48,874 bases of DNA, taken from positions 1-48,874 of the forward strand of contig JAFLEF010000056.1 of assembly GCA_017309115.1 (NCBI GenBank), read 5' to 3'. The translations under genes were made by a program, and so were the position numbers. Under the pieces are notes generated by a model. It saw only the letters and a program-made list of their open reading frames with translations, searched no databases and was not told the origin of the DNA. Positions within the stretch are counted from its first letter, which is position 1. Every line of letters begins with the position of its first letter. Of the stretch, positions 16,635-23,158 are shown in pieces. The stretch comes from Verrucomicrobiota bacterium. GTDB taxonomy: Bacteria; Verrucomicrobiota; Verrucomicrobiia; Limisphaerales; UBA9464.

Positions 16635-17195
16635 TTAGTCAGGCGCTACCAACACCGCCACTTGCGAACCCAATTTCACCTCGGCCACGGTCCAAGAAGG
16701 TGAGTCCAGAAATCGGTCCGTATCGAAAATCAACCCGTCGCAGGGAGTGGATTCCCACGCCCGGTAAAGCTCTGGATAGTATAACTCAAACAACTCGAAA
16801 GCGGCCTCCCGTCGGACATCCATAAAGTTGTCGCCGAGGAAGCAGGAAGGAGCCCGATCCTGGACGCCTTCCGCCTTCAGTTCCCCCAAGTTTCCCCCTT
16901 GGATGTTCACCGCAAAGTAGACCGCCAGATAATTCTCCACCGTCTCCCCACCGAGTTCCTCCAAGAGATCGGAAAGCGCCAGCAATTCAGCGGCGGTCAC
17001 CGAGCTTTGTCCCTCGAAAATGGCGGATATCTCCGGTTTGTTCCCGGTAGGCCAGAATTCCGCCTCGCCCTGACGGTCGTGATTCCAGTCAACGACTTGC
17101 TGGGCACTCAAGGTGTGTTCGAGGGCGGATTGGCTCCGAAAGTTAAAGCCTTCGAAGTGGCCAAAGTCGTACGAGATGGTTTGGGTCTGATTCAT
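16635..17195 (-). CDS. Conserved protein of unknown function with structured leader
   Basis: 186 residues from ATG at 17195; GGAGG lies five bases upstream, and the longer frame from 17579 would run through the conserved leader and is rejected. Recognisable blocks: YDFGHFEGFNFRSQ at the N-terminus, LSDLLEELGGETVENYLAVYFA in the middle, and FMDVRREAAFELFELYYPEL..W, CDGLIFDTDRFLDSPSW near the C-terminus. The repeated conserved acidic and aromatic residues suggest a compact enzyme- or inhibitor-like fold, but no known catalytic motif is visible. It shares the structured leader with ardC, which suggests a common regulator and perhaps a linked role in plasmid establishment. Antirestriction is a guess from context only. 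Confidence 0.6.
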   Translation of the reverse strand: MNQTQTISYDFGHFEGFNFRSQSALEHTLSAQQVVDWNHDRQGEAEFWPTGNKPEISAIFEGQSSVTAAELLALSDLLEELGGETVENYLAVYFAVNIQGGNLGELKAEGVQDRAPSCFLGDNFMDVRREAAFELFELYYPELYRAWESTPCDGLIFDTDRFLDSPSWTVAEVKLGSQVAVLVAPD

Positions 17196-17232
17196 GTTTT
17201 CCTCCTGTTTTGCCATCCTCCCCCCAAGAAAC

Positions 17233-17458
17233 ATTCCCCGGGGAGGAGGGGTGTTTTCGCTCGGCCTTGAAACACCCTGACTCACCGGGGAATGAATCGT
17301 CTCCAGCCCGTACGGGCTGTCCGCAGAGTCCATCCGGGCGCAGACGACACGTCCGAACGGAACCAAAGCGTCCATGAGCAAGACCGTGACAGGCCCTGCT
17401 GGCGCGGGCATGCGGAGGCGGCGGTTCCGTTCAGTGACGCGCAGCCCGACCAAAGGGC
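17233..17458 (-). ncRNA. Candidate structured leader RNA, copy B
   Basis: Homologous to the leader at 5402-5633 and in the same orientation, 37 nt before the start codon at 17195. It has the long hairpin at 17233-17293 (inner stem GGGTGTTT/AAACACCC, outer arms ATTCCCC/GGGGAAT), the small hairpin AGCCCG/CGGGCT at 17305-17318, the 20-nt block at 17384-17403 and a distal hairpin AGCCC/GGGC near 17443-17458. In the small hairpin the third pair is A-T in copy A and C-G here, a compensatory change. The right arm of the long hairpin differs from copy A yet still pairs. The arm CCCCTCCTCCCC could bind the downstream GGGGGAGG, giving a translational on/off switch. RNA nature is inferred. Confidence 0.6.
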
Positions 17459-17570
17459 CACGGCCGGACTGGGCCGTGACGGTGGAATGGAAGAACTCGC
17501 TGGAAATGCAGAGTTTTAGGCACAATGCGACCTGTTGCGGTAAGGCGGTGGGTTGTGGTAGGATAAAGTC

Positions 17571-17828
17571 ATGACGCAATCCACGATCACCGATAAATTT
17601 CAGACCACGATACCGAGAGAGGTTCGCGAGGCACTCGGCCTCCGGCCTCGGCAGCGGATTTCCTATGAGGTGCGGTCGGACCAGTCCGTGGTCCTGCGGC
17701 CGGAACCCGCCCTCGACGAGTTGTTCGGCAGCCTGAAGCTGAAACGCCCGGTTGCCTCCACTCAGGAGGAGAAGCAGGCGGCTCGGGAAGCCATGGCTCG
17801 GGAGACTGCGGGGAAGGGCTCTCCGTGA
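17571..17828 (+). CDS. vapB: AbrB/MazE-type antitoxin of AbrB-PIN pair
   Basis: 85 residues. A swapped-hairpin AbrB domain is clear at the N-terminus (STITDKFQTTIPREVREALGLRPRQRISYEV), followed by a toxin-wrapping helical tail. It overlaps the PIN toxin gene by four bases (GTGA), the usual coupled arrangement. A -35/-10 pair reading TTGCGG, 18 bases, TAGGAT sits right before the start, which leaves a leader of only a few bases or a leaderless transcript; a short AGGA eight bases upstream might still serve as a ribosome-binding site. Such antitoxins repress their own operon and neutralise the partner RNase. Confidence 0.88.
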   Translation: MTQSTITDKFQTTIPREVREALGLRPRQRISYEVRSDQSVVLRPEPALDELFGSLKLKRPVASTQEEKQAAREAMARETAGKGSP

Positions 17829-18235
17829 GCACCCGCTACTTGGTCGATACCAATATCCTCCTTCGCTTTCTCTCCGGCGAGCCCGTGAAACAGGCGGAAG
17901 CGACCAAACGGCTCTTTGAAGCGGCCGCCTCCGGAACCGTGGTCCTCGACATCTCGCCGGTCATCGTCGCCGAAGCCATGTACACGCTGGTCTCGTTCTA
18001 CAAGGTGGATCGAATCGACGCGGCCCGACAGTTGGCGGCGCTGCTCCGTCGTCGGGGCGTCAAGGTACGGGAGGCCGACCAGGTTTTCGGGACACTCGAA
18101 CGACTGTTGAAGTCCAACATCGGTTTCGCCGACGCCTTCCTCGCGGCGGGAGCGGCGGAGGAAAAGGTTCCCATAGCGTCCTTTGACCGGGACCTGGACA
18201 AGTTCAAGGACGTAACCCGTTTCGAGCCCGCCTGA
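17825..18235 (+). CDS. vapC: PIN-domain toxin (VapC-like RNase)
   Basis: 136 residues from GTG at 17825. The acidic catalytic set of PIN RNases is present: D8 in LVDTN, E50 in VAEAMY, D103 in GFADAFLA and D121 in SFDRDLDKF. VapC toxins cleave tRNA or rRNA and stabilise plasmids by killing or arresting cells that lose the antitoxin. It is coupled to the AbrB-type antitoxin upstream. A strong hairpin at 18280-18311 follows 45 bases past the stop. Confidence 0.9.
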   Translation: MSTRYLVDTNILLRFLSGEPVKQAEATKRLFEAAASGTVVLDISPVIVAEAMYTLVSFYKVDRIDAARQLAALLRRRGVKVREADQVFGTLERLLKSNIGFADAFLAAGAAEEKVPIASFDRDLDKFKDVTRFEPA

Positions 18236-18279
18236 CAAACTCCTGCCAACGGGCCGCCAGGACTCCCCTTTTTCCTCCT

Positions 18280-18311
18280 CCAGTTGTGATAACCTATTTT
18301 ATCACAACTGG
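18280..18311. terminator. Strong inverted repeat after vapBC
   Basis: CCAGTTGTGATAA and TTATCACAACTGG form a perfect 13-bp stem with a 6-base loop (CCTATT). It lies between vapC and the next plus-strand gene, so it can terminate vapBC; no long T-run follows the stem. An outer, weaker inverted repeat (GGGCC / GGCCC and CTGCC / GGCAG) surrounds it. It could also be an operator for the gene at 18479. Confidence 0.6.
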
Positions 18312-18478
18312 CCCAACGGCAGGGGACACCCCAGGATCGGGGCGGTGGTCTCGGTTGCTCCAGCGGCTCCCGTGATACTTGCGGACTTGATTGAGTTTCG
18401 TTTACCGAGGGCCGAATGTGGGAAGTGTGCCTGGCGTCGTACGATGGACGTAGTTGAGACGGACAAGTGGAGATCGCC

Positions 18479-18730
18479 ATGGAAATCATCCTCCAGATTC
18501 CTGAGAAACTGCGCTGCCTCTTGCCCCAACGGGAGGATCTGTCTCGCGAATTCCTGGAGGCTTACGCCGCCGATTCCTATCGCAACGAACGTTTGACGCG
18601 CTCCGAAGTGGGCCAACTCCTGGGTTTGGACTGCTGGCAAACCGAAGAGTTTCTGGTCCGACGCCACGCCCTGCGAACCTTCGGGCCTGAAGACAGGAAC
18701 CTCGAGCGTTCCTCCTTCCGCCGCGATTGA
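18479..18730 (+). CDS. UPF0175-like small protein (possible antitoxin)
   Basis: 83 residues from ATG at 18479 (GTGGAG lies eight bases upstream). It has the profile of UPF0175 proteins: a hydrophilic strand-rich start, YAADSYRNERLTRSEVGQLLGLDCWQTEEFLVRRHAL and a short tail; the middle is a helix-turn-helix-like stretch. Family members often form antitoxins for PIN-type proteins, but no toxin gene follows here, so it looks like an orphan or the toxin was lost. Confidence 0.65.
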   Translation: MEIILQIPEKLRCLLPQREDLSREFLEAYAADSYRNERLTRSEVGQLLGLDCWQTEEFLVRRHALRTFGPEDRNLERSSFRRD

Positions 18731-18982
18731 GGGCGGTTGTCTCAGGCAGGCCCTTAGTCATCTCGACGAGTTACTGAGACGGACGCGCGTCTCCCCCGGT
18801 CGGGAACCTCAACGAATCAGCTTTCCTCGCAATCCACTGGCGACGAGTTTACGGCTCCACTATCGGCGTCAAGGTCGTGCTCGCTGCATCGCCTCCACCT
18901 TGACCCCGTTCGCTCCGCCGAATTCTCGCCTCTAGGAATTGCGGTCGAGGAGCGATGCTCGGGTCCGAATGACGGGACGACT

Positions 18983-19345
18983 TCAGTAGTCTTCCGGCAG
19001 CAGAATGGTGGTCACTGACCGGTCCGCTTCGGTGATGATCCAATAGGTGACTCCCGCCTGAGTTCGGTAGGCCGACAGAATGCGGGTCCCTTCCTGGAGC
19101 GCTTGGTCGTTGGCCGCGCGGTCTGTAGAGTCCACGTTTCCCCAGTCTCGGTTTCGGTGACGTTGCAGTCCTTGGAGGATTTCCTCTGCGGATACTTGGG
19201 AGAGCGCATTCGGGGTCGCCACGATCTGGCCCAGCGGGACGCCCGGGAGCTGGACTCGCGGAACGAAGCGCAACTGGTCGATCGAACCGTTCGGCGGCAC
19301 GGCGGCCGGTTCCCTCCCGGGGTTGCTGAAATCAGGTGCGGCCAT
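18983..19345 (-). CDS. Conserved plasmid-associated protein of unknown function
   Basis: 120 residues from ATG at 19345, selected because GGAGG lies seven bases upstream. The C-terminal part, RHRNRDWGNVDSTDRAANDQ then EGTRILSAYRT, G..YWIITEADRSVTTILLPEDY, is a well-conserved block that I recognise from small proteins of plasmids and integrative elements across several phyla; no function is known. It is divergent from the integrase gene at 19463 and may share a promoter region of about 115 bases with it. Confidence 0.7.
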   Translation of the reverse strand: MAAPDFSNPGREPAAVPPNGSIDQLRFVPRVQLPGVPLGQIVATPNALSQVSAEEILQGLQRHRNRDWGNVDSTDRAANDQALQEGTRILSAYRTQAGVTYWIITEADRSVTTILLPEDY

Positions 19346-19462
19346 GGTGGTTCCTCCCACTTAGTTCATATCCCAAAAAGCAGTTGGATCGCAAGGGGCG
19401 GACCGGTTGGCCCCCTGGCGCAGACTCCACTATCCGTGAGAGGATGGTCGGAGGAGGACAGG

Positions 19463-20440
19463 ATGGGAGCAGCGGAGACACCGGCAATCGCGGCGAGGGT
19501 TTGTTCGGACCGGCGGCTCACGCAGCCAGAGTTTGAGGCGCTCAACCGAATCCCCCACTTCCTCGAATGGCTGGCCAACCTGCCCAATCCCAACACCCGC
19601 CGTGCCTATCAGGCCGATTTGGTGGGTTTCATGCGCTTCGTCGGACTGGCTCAACCCGAAGAGTTCGCGCGCGTCACCCGCGCCCATGTCATCGCCTGGC
19701 GGAAGGATCTCGAACGGCAGGCGCTGCAACCGGCCACCATCCGGCGGCGGCTCTCCGCTGTGTCGGAGTTATTCGAATTCCTCTGTGAGGAGAACAGTGT
19801 CGACCGCAATCCCGTTCACGGTGTGCGCCGTCCCAAGGAGGGCGCCAACGAGGGCAAGACCCCGGCTCTGGCGGACGCGCAGGCCAAGCGCCTGCTAAAT
19901 GCCCCAGATGCCTCCACCCTGAAGGGTCAGCGGGACCGAGCGATCCTGGCGGTGCTGCTCTATCACGCGCTGCGCCGGAGCGAGCTGTGCCGACTCCGGG
20001 CCAAGGACTACGAGGTCCGGCGCGGGGTGCCGACCCTGGCGGTTCAGGGCAAGGGTTCCCGGCTTCGTTACCTACCGATCCATCCCCTCGCCGCCTCCCT
20101 GATTGAAGACTACTTGGAGGCCGCGGGGCACCGCGAGGACCTCGAGGGCGCCCTATTCCGGCCCGTGCGTAATCCCGGCGGAACACTGGAACGGCCCCTG
20201 ACCGGCCAGGCGATCTACCGCAATGTCGTCAAACACCATGCCCTCGCCGCGCGCATCCCGGTCCGCTCCATCCGTCCCCACTGCCTGCGGGCCACCGCCG
20301 CCACCAACGCCCTGGAGCATGGGGCGGACATCGCCAAGGTTCGGGACTGGCTCGGGCACAGCACCATTTCCACGACCCAGCTCTATGACAAACGGCGTCA
20401 CCGACCCGAGGATTCACCGACCTTCAAGGTGGAGTATTGA
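19463..20440 (+). CDS. XerC/D-like tyrosine recombinase
   Basis: 325 residues from ATG at 19463, with a strong GGAGGAGG upstream; the frame opens further 5' but that part is the opposite-strand gene. Has the SAM-like N-terminal domain (PNPNTRRAYQADLVGFMRF) and the catalytic domain with R in HALRRSELCRL (about 170), K in QGKGSRLRYL (about 197), H-x-x-R in RPHCLRATAA (about 273-276), H in LGHSTIS (about 297) and Y in TQLYDKR (about 306). A complete recombinase of plasmid multimer-resolution type. It lies beside the partition genes, and its 3' end overlaps the convergent ardC copy by 17 bases. Chromosome integration is an alternative role. Confidence 0.9.
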   Translation: MGAAETPAIAARVCSDRRLTQPEFEALNRIPHFLEWLANLPNPNTRRAYQADLVGFMRFVGLAQPEEFARVTRAHVIAWRKDLERQALQPATIRRRLSAVSELFEFLCEENSVDRNPVHGVRRPKEGANEGKTPALADAQAKRLLNAPDASTLKGQRDRAILAVLLYHALRRSELCRLRAKDYEVRRGVPTLAVQGKGSRLRYLPIHPLAASLIEDYLEAAGHREDLEGALFRPVRNPGGTLERPLTGQAIYRNVVKHHALAARIPVRSIRPHCLRATAATNALEHGADIAKVRDWLGHSTISTTQLYDKRRHRPEDSPTFKVEY

Positions 20441-21470
20441 GGGGACCCTCGGTCGGGCCACCAGGAGCTGGGGCAGGCCAGCGCTCGCCCCTCATCTCCG
20501 GAGCCTGACCCAAGATGTAGTCTGCGGCCCGCTGCGCCTCACTGGCGGCCTTCACGAGCCACGTCTTGTTGTCCTTCGCCTGCAGGACCGAGAGCCAGCC
20601 TTGCAGGTAAGCCGCAGAATTCTCAAAACCGTCTTCGATGATGCCCGCATGGGCGCCCAGAAAGGCCGCGGTCATTTCGGCCACCAGTTCCTCCAGACAG
20701 TAGATTTTTCGGGCCTCGCCGACGGCAGAGGCTCCGCGGTTGTCCACCAGCGACGGACGGTTCAGTCGCTCTTGGTGCCCCGTCGCATGCGCCAGCTCGT
20801 GAAAGAGCGTCTTGTAGAAGCGCCACTCGGCCCGGAAGGTCTCCCGGCTCGGCATCTCCACCGTGTCCGTATCCGGCACGTAATGAGGATACGACTTACG
20901 CCCTTCGTGAATCCGCGGTGGCCGGGGCATCGCGGCGACGATGTGGCGGGCGTTGTCGGCTAGCTCACTTTCCGCAAACGTCGCGCAGGGCGGCACTTCG
21001 GGAAAGACGAGGCCGTCGATCTGGCACGCGTTGAATACGGTGTAGAGTTTCAGGAACTTTCGCGACTCTACCGAGAGCGGGGCCAGACCCACTGCGGCGG
21101 CGTCACTCTCGCGTTCCCGACTCCAGGTGCCGACCTTGACGATGGGGAATCCCGTTTCTCCCTTTCGCACCGTCCCGCCCAGGTCTTTTGCCTGGAGAAA
21201 GGTCAGAAAGTACGGGGACTGGAATTCGTGGAGGCCCAGTAAGAATACGTTGATGCCGCGGTAGTGCTTCTGGGTGGCGAAGTTTCGGGGAAATCCCGTG
21301 CGGGCGATGGAGGGAGATTGCCACGGAACAACCCCGTTCTCCATCCGTTCCAGAATTCGGCGCGTCACCGTCTCGTAAACATCCCACCGAACCTGCCCCT
21401 CCGCTTTCGGCAAACTGGCCGCGGCCAGAGGCACCGGGATCTTGCCCCGCGCCCGTTCCATCTGCTCCAT
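20424..21470 (-). CDS. ardC: ArdC-like antirestriction protein, copy 2
   Basis: 348 residues from ATG at 21470, which has GGGGAGGGGGG upstream; a start at 21515 would add 15 residues. The N-terminal ssDNA-binding domain (YETVTRRILERMENGVVPW, KHYRGINVFLL, GGTVRKGETGFPIV) and the metallopeptidase domain (HELAHATGH near residue 223, then CLEELVAEMTAAFL) are both intact. The C-terminal tail is proline-rich. It overlaps the integrase by 17 bases on the opposite strand. It lacks the leader found at 5402 and 17233, so it is probably regulated differently. Confidence 0.9.
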   Translation of the reverse strand: MEQMERARGKIPVPLAAASLPKAEGQVRWDVYETVTRRILERMENGVVPWQSPSIARTGFPRNFATQKHYRGINVFLLGLHEFQSPYFLTFLQAKDLGGTVRKGETGFPIVKVGTWSRERESDAAAVGLAPLSVESRKFLKLYTVFNACQIDGLVFPEVPPCATFAESELADNARHIVAAMPRPPRIHEGRKSYPHYVPDTDTVEMPSRETFRAEWRFYKTLFHELAHATGHQERLNRPSLVDNRGASAVGEARKIYCLEELVAEMTAAFLGAHAGIIEDGFENSAAYLQGWLSVLQAKDNKTWLVKAASEAQRAADYILGQAPEMRGERWPAPAPGGPTEGPLNTPP

Positions 21471-21665
21471 CGCTCCCCCCTCCCCGGCGCTCAGGATATC
21501 ACGCCCGGTCTCCATCCGGAAAGGGGCTGAATTCTCCCGAAAACCTCTTTTAGGGGGGGACGGGCGGACTTCGACGGGACGAGGCCCGTTCCGAAGAGGC
21601 TTCTGCGCTCCGGGGCCGCGCGGCCCGATTATTCAGAGGGTTAGGGAGTGATCCCGTCACCGGGG

Positions 21666-22052
21666 CTATTCTTCCCCCGTCGCATATCCGTTGCGTTTCA
21701 GCCACTGGCGAACGGCCTGGGTCACGATGTCTTGCTGCGAATGGGGCGCTTGCCGTTGCAAGCGGCGCTCAAACGCGACCTTGAGCAGACAGTCCGCCAA
21801 ACTCGCCTGCACGCGGACGGACAACGGCACCAAGCCCCGCGGGGGGAGCTGGGGCAGCCCGCTCGAGATCGGTTCCTTGGTGACCTCCCGGGGCGGTTCC
21901 GCGATCGGCGGGCTCTTCTCCTCCCCGCGGGGAACCGTGGAGGCCCCCTCTCGAATAGGGCGCACCTTCCCCGCCTCAATGACGGCCAAGGCTTCCAACG
22001 GCAAGTCGGCTGTCTGTAACGCCTGGCTCAATGATCTCCGCTGATTCGTCAT
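21666..22052 (-). CDS. Partition partner of ParA, ribbon-helix-helix-like
   Basis: 128 residues. The C-terminal 50 residues (LVPLSVRVQASLADCLLKVAFERRLQRQAPHSQQDIVTQAVRQWL) look like a ribbon-helix-helix DNA-binding domain; the N-terminal half is disordered. Its start overlaps the parA gene by 77 bases in a different frame, which couples their translation. It is well placed to be the centromere-binding partner of this small ParA. No ParB domain is present. Confidence 0.7.
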   Translation of the reverse strand: MTNQRRSLSQALQTADLPLEALAVIEAGKVRPIREGASTVPRGEEKSPPIAEPPREVTKEPISSGLPQLPPRGLVPLSVRVQASLADCLLKVAFERRLQRQAPHSQQDIVTQAVRQWLKRNGYATGEE

Positions 22053-22674
22053 GCAACAATTCCTCCAATAGTACTCTCATTTCCTGCGCCGCCTTGGACG
22101 CCTCCGCTCCCATCCGCCACACCACCTGACCCTGGCCTGCCGCGTCGGCATAGGCCTGAAGCAGCCGTAACCCGCTCGCCACCGGAATTCCCAAAGAGCG
22201 ACCGGTCTGCACCAATTCCCGACTGAGCCGGTGGCGAACCTGAAGCTTGTTCGGAATCAAAACCGCCACTGGAGGCCCCTTCCGAATCGCTTGGGCTTGG
22301 CGAACCACCCGCACCGCCTCGCCCGCCGCCCAGAGGTCCAGCGCCGAAGGCCCACACGGCAGAAAGGTGACGTCGCTCACGAAGAGCGCCGCCCGGGTCA
22401 CTTCCGACAAACCCGCCGGACCATCGATGACAATGAACTCAAACTGGTCTCGCAGCGCCGGGATCTGCTCCAGCAGGTCATCCGGCGTCTGCAAGCGGAA
22501 GGGCTCGAACTCCGGCGACACCTCCCGCAGCCATTTCGAAGAAGAGGCCTGAACATCCGCATCCACCAAGGCGACGGATCGCCCCTGCTCCCGCAAATAA
22601 ACGGCCATATGTACCGACAGGGTGGACTTCCCTACTCCTCCCTTTGAATTCGTAAACGCCAACACTTTTCCCAT
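21976..22674 (-). CDS. parA: ParA-family partition ATPase
   Basis: 232 residues. Deviant Walker A KGGVGKST at residues 11-18 preceded by FTNS, Walker A' DADVQ near residue 40, and Walker B FIVIDGPAG near residue 80 are all visible. ParA proteins of this short type lack an N-terminal HTH and move plasmids along the nucleoid. The gene is followed by the overlapping RHH gene, so the partition operon is parA-RHH. The upstream non-coding region contains the candidate centromere and the replication origin, as expected for a plasmid core. Confidence 0.93.
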   Translation of the reverse strand: MGKVLAFTNSKGGVGKSTLSVHMAVYLREQGRSVALVDADVQASSSKWLREVSPEFEPFRLQTPDDLLEQIPALRDQFEFIVIDGPAGLSEVTRAALFVSDVTFLPCGPSALDLWAAGEAVRVVRQAQAIRKGPPVAVLIPNKLQVRHRLSRELVQTGRSLGIPVASGLRLLQAYADAAGQGQVVWRMGAEASKAAQEMRVLLEELLHDESAEIIEPGVTDSRLAVGSLGRH

Positions 22675-22908
22675 GTTTACTGGCTACCACGCCCACTGGT
22701 GAGATCGCAAGGGGGCAACTGGGCCGGGACGCTTGCCGTCCTGATTTAATACTGACCGGTCACCCTGCTGGAACGTCGGGCGGTCGGCCAACCCACCCGC
22801 GGGTCGGCTCGGTCACCTGCTTGCATGCATGCCTGCATGCTTGCAACCTAGACTACTCGCTCGCCGGAGGGTCGCACTGCCACCTCGCTGCTGACCGGTT
22901 TGCCCACC
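22675..22908. other. Non-coding stretch upstream of parA and the origin
   Basis: No gene. It holds a GACCGGTC palindrome near 22744, a GC-rich direct motif (GGTCGG..) and the GCATGC cluster listed separately. The likely functions are the parA promoter with its operator, and perhaps the centromere. Confidence 0.5.
22821..22846. repeat. GCATGC palindrome cluster
   Basis: TTGCATGCATGC is followed by CTGCATGCTTGCAA, giving overlapping copies of TGCATGC and a near-perfect dyad centred near 22833. It lies between parA and the iterons. Such a cluster may be a centromere or partition-complex operator, or an origin-linked binding site. Function is inferred. Confidence 0.5.
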
Positions 22909-23035
22909 GGGATTTGAGACAGCCTCTTACCGGGAAACCAGACAGGTATCTACTGGGAAACGAGACTGGATTCACCGGGATTCGAGACAGACCCCCGCTG
23001 GGAACCGAGACAGCTTTTACCGTGAATGGGGACAG
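22909..23035. repeat. Six iterons: plasmid replication origin
   Basis: Six direct repeats of a 14-bp core (consensus GGGAAWCGAGACAG) start at 22909, 22932, 22955, 22977, 23000 and 23022, so the period is 22 or 23 bp, about two helical turns. The last copy (GTGAATGGGGACAG) is the most degenerate. They lie directly upstream of repA and are followed by an AT-rich stretch. This is the layout of a theta-type iteron origin to which RepA binds. Confidence 0.88.
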
Positions 23036-23158
23036 GAAAGGAGCGGACAACCCCTTGATCTGGTTCGCTGTTTACGGATATAACTATTAACAAGAATTAC
23101 TAATGTATAACTGTTCAACAACACGGCGCGTTGTTGATTCTTGAATCGGGGAGGGAAG
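23036..23158. promoter_or_regulatory. AT-rich unwinding region and repA operator
   Basis: Bases 23080-23115 are AT-rich (ACTATTAACAAGAATTACTA and neighbours) and suit an unwinding element or promoter. An inverted repeat TCAACAA / TTGTTGA with a 9-base spacer lies at 23115-23137, a probable RepA autoregulation site. The repA ribosome-binding site GGGAGGGAAG follows. Confidence 0.6.

Noticed and set aside
17196-17579. Long extension of the gene at 16635
   Set aside because: It runs through the conserved leader and the vapB start; ATG at 17195 has GGAGG at the right distance.
19103-19462. N-terminal extension of the tyrosine recombinase at 19463
   Set aside because: It lies on the antisense of the gene at 18983-19345, and a strong ribosome-binding site precedes the ATG at 19463.
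20223-20963. 246-codon plus-strand open frame
   Set aside because: Low-complexity antisense of the integrase end and ardC copy 2; typical GC-rich shadow.
22909-23035. CRISPR-like reading of the 22-23 bp repeats
   Set aside because: The 14-bp cores drift, the spacers are only 8-9 bases, and repA lies next to them; this fits iterons, not CRISPR.
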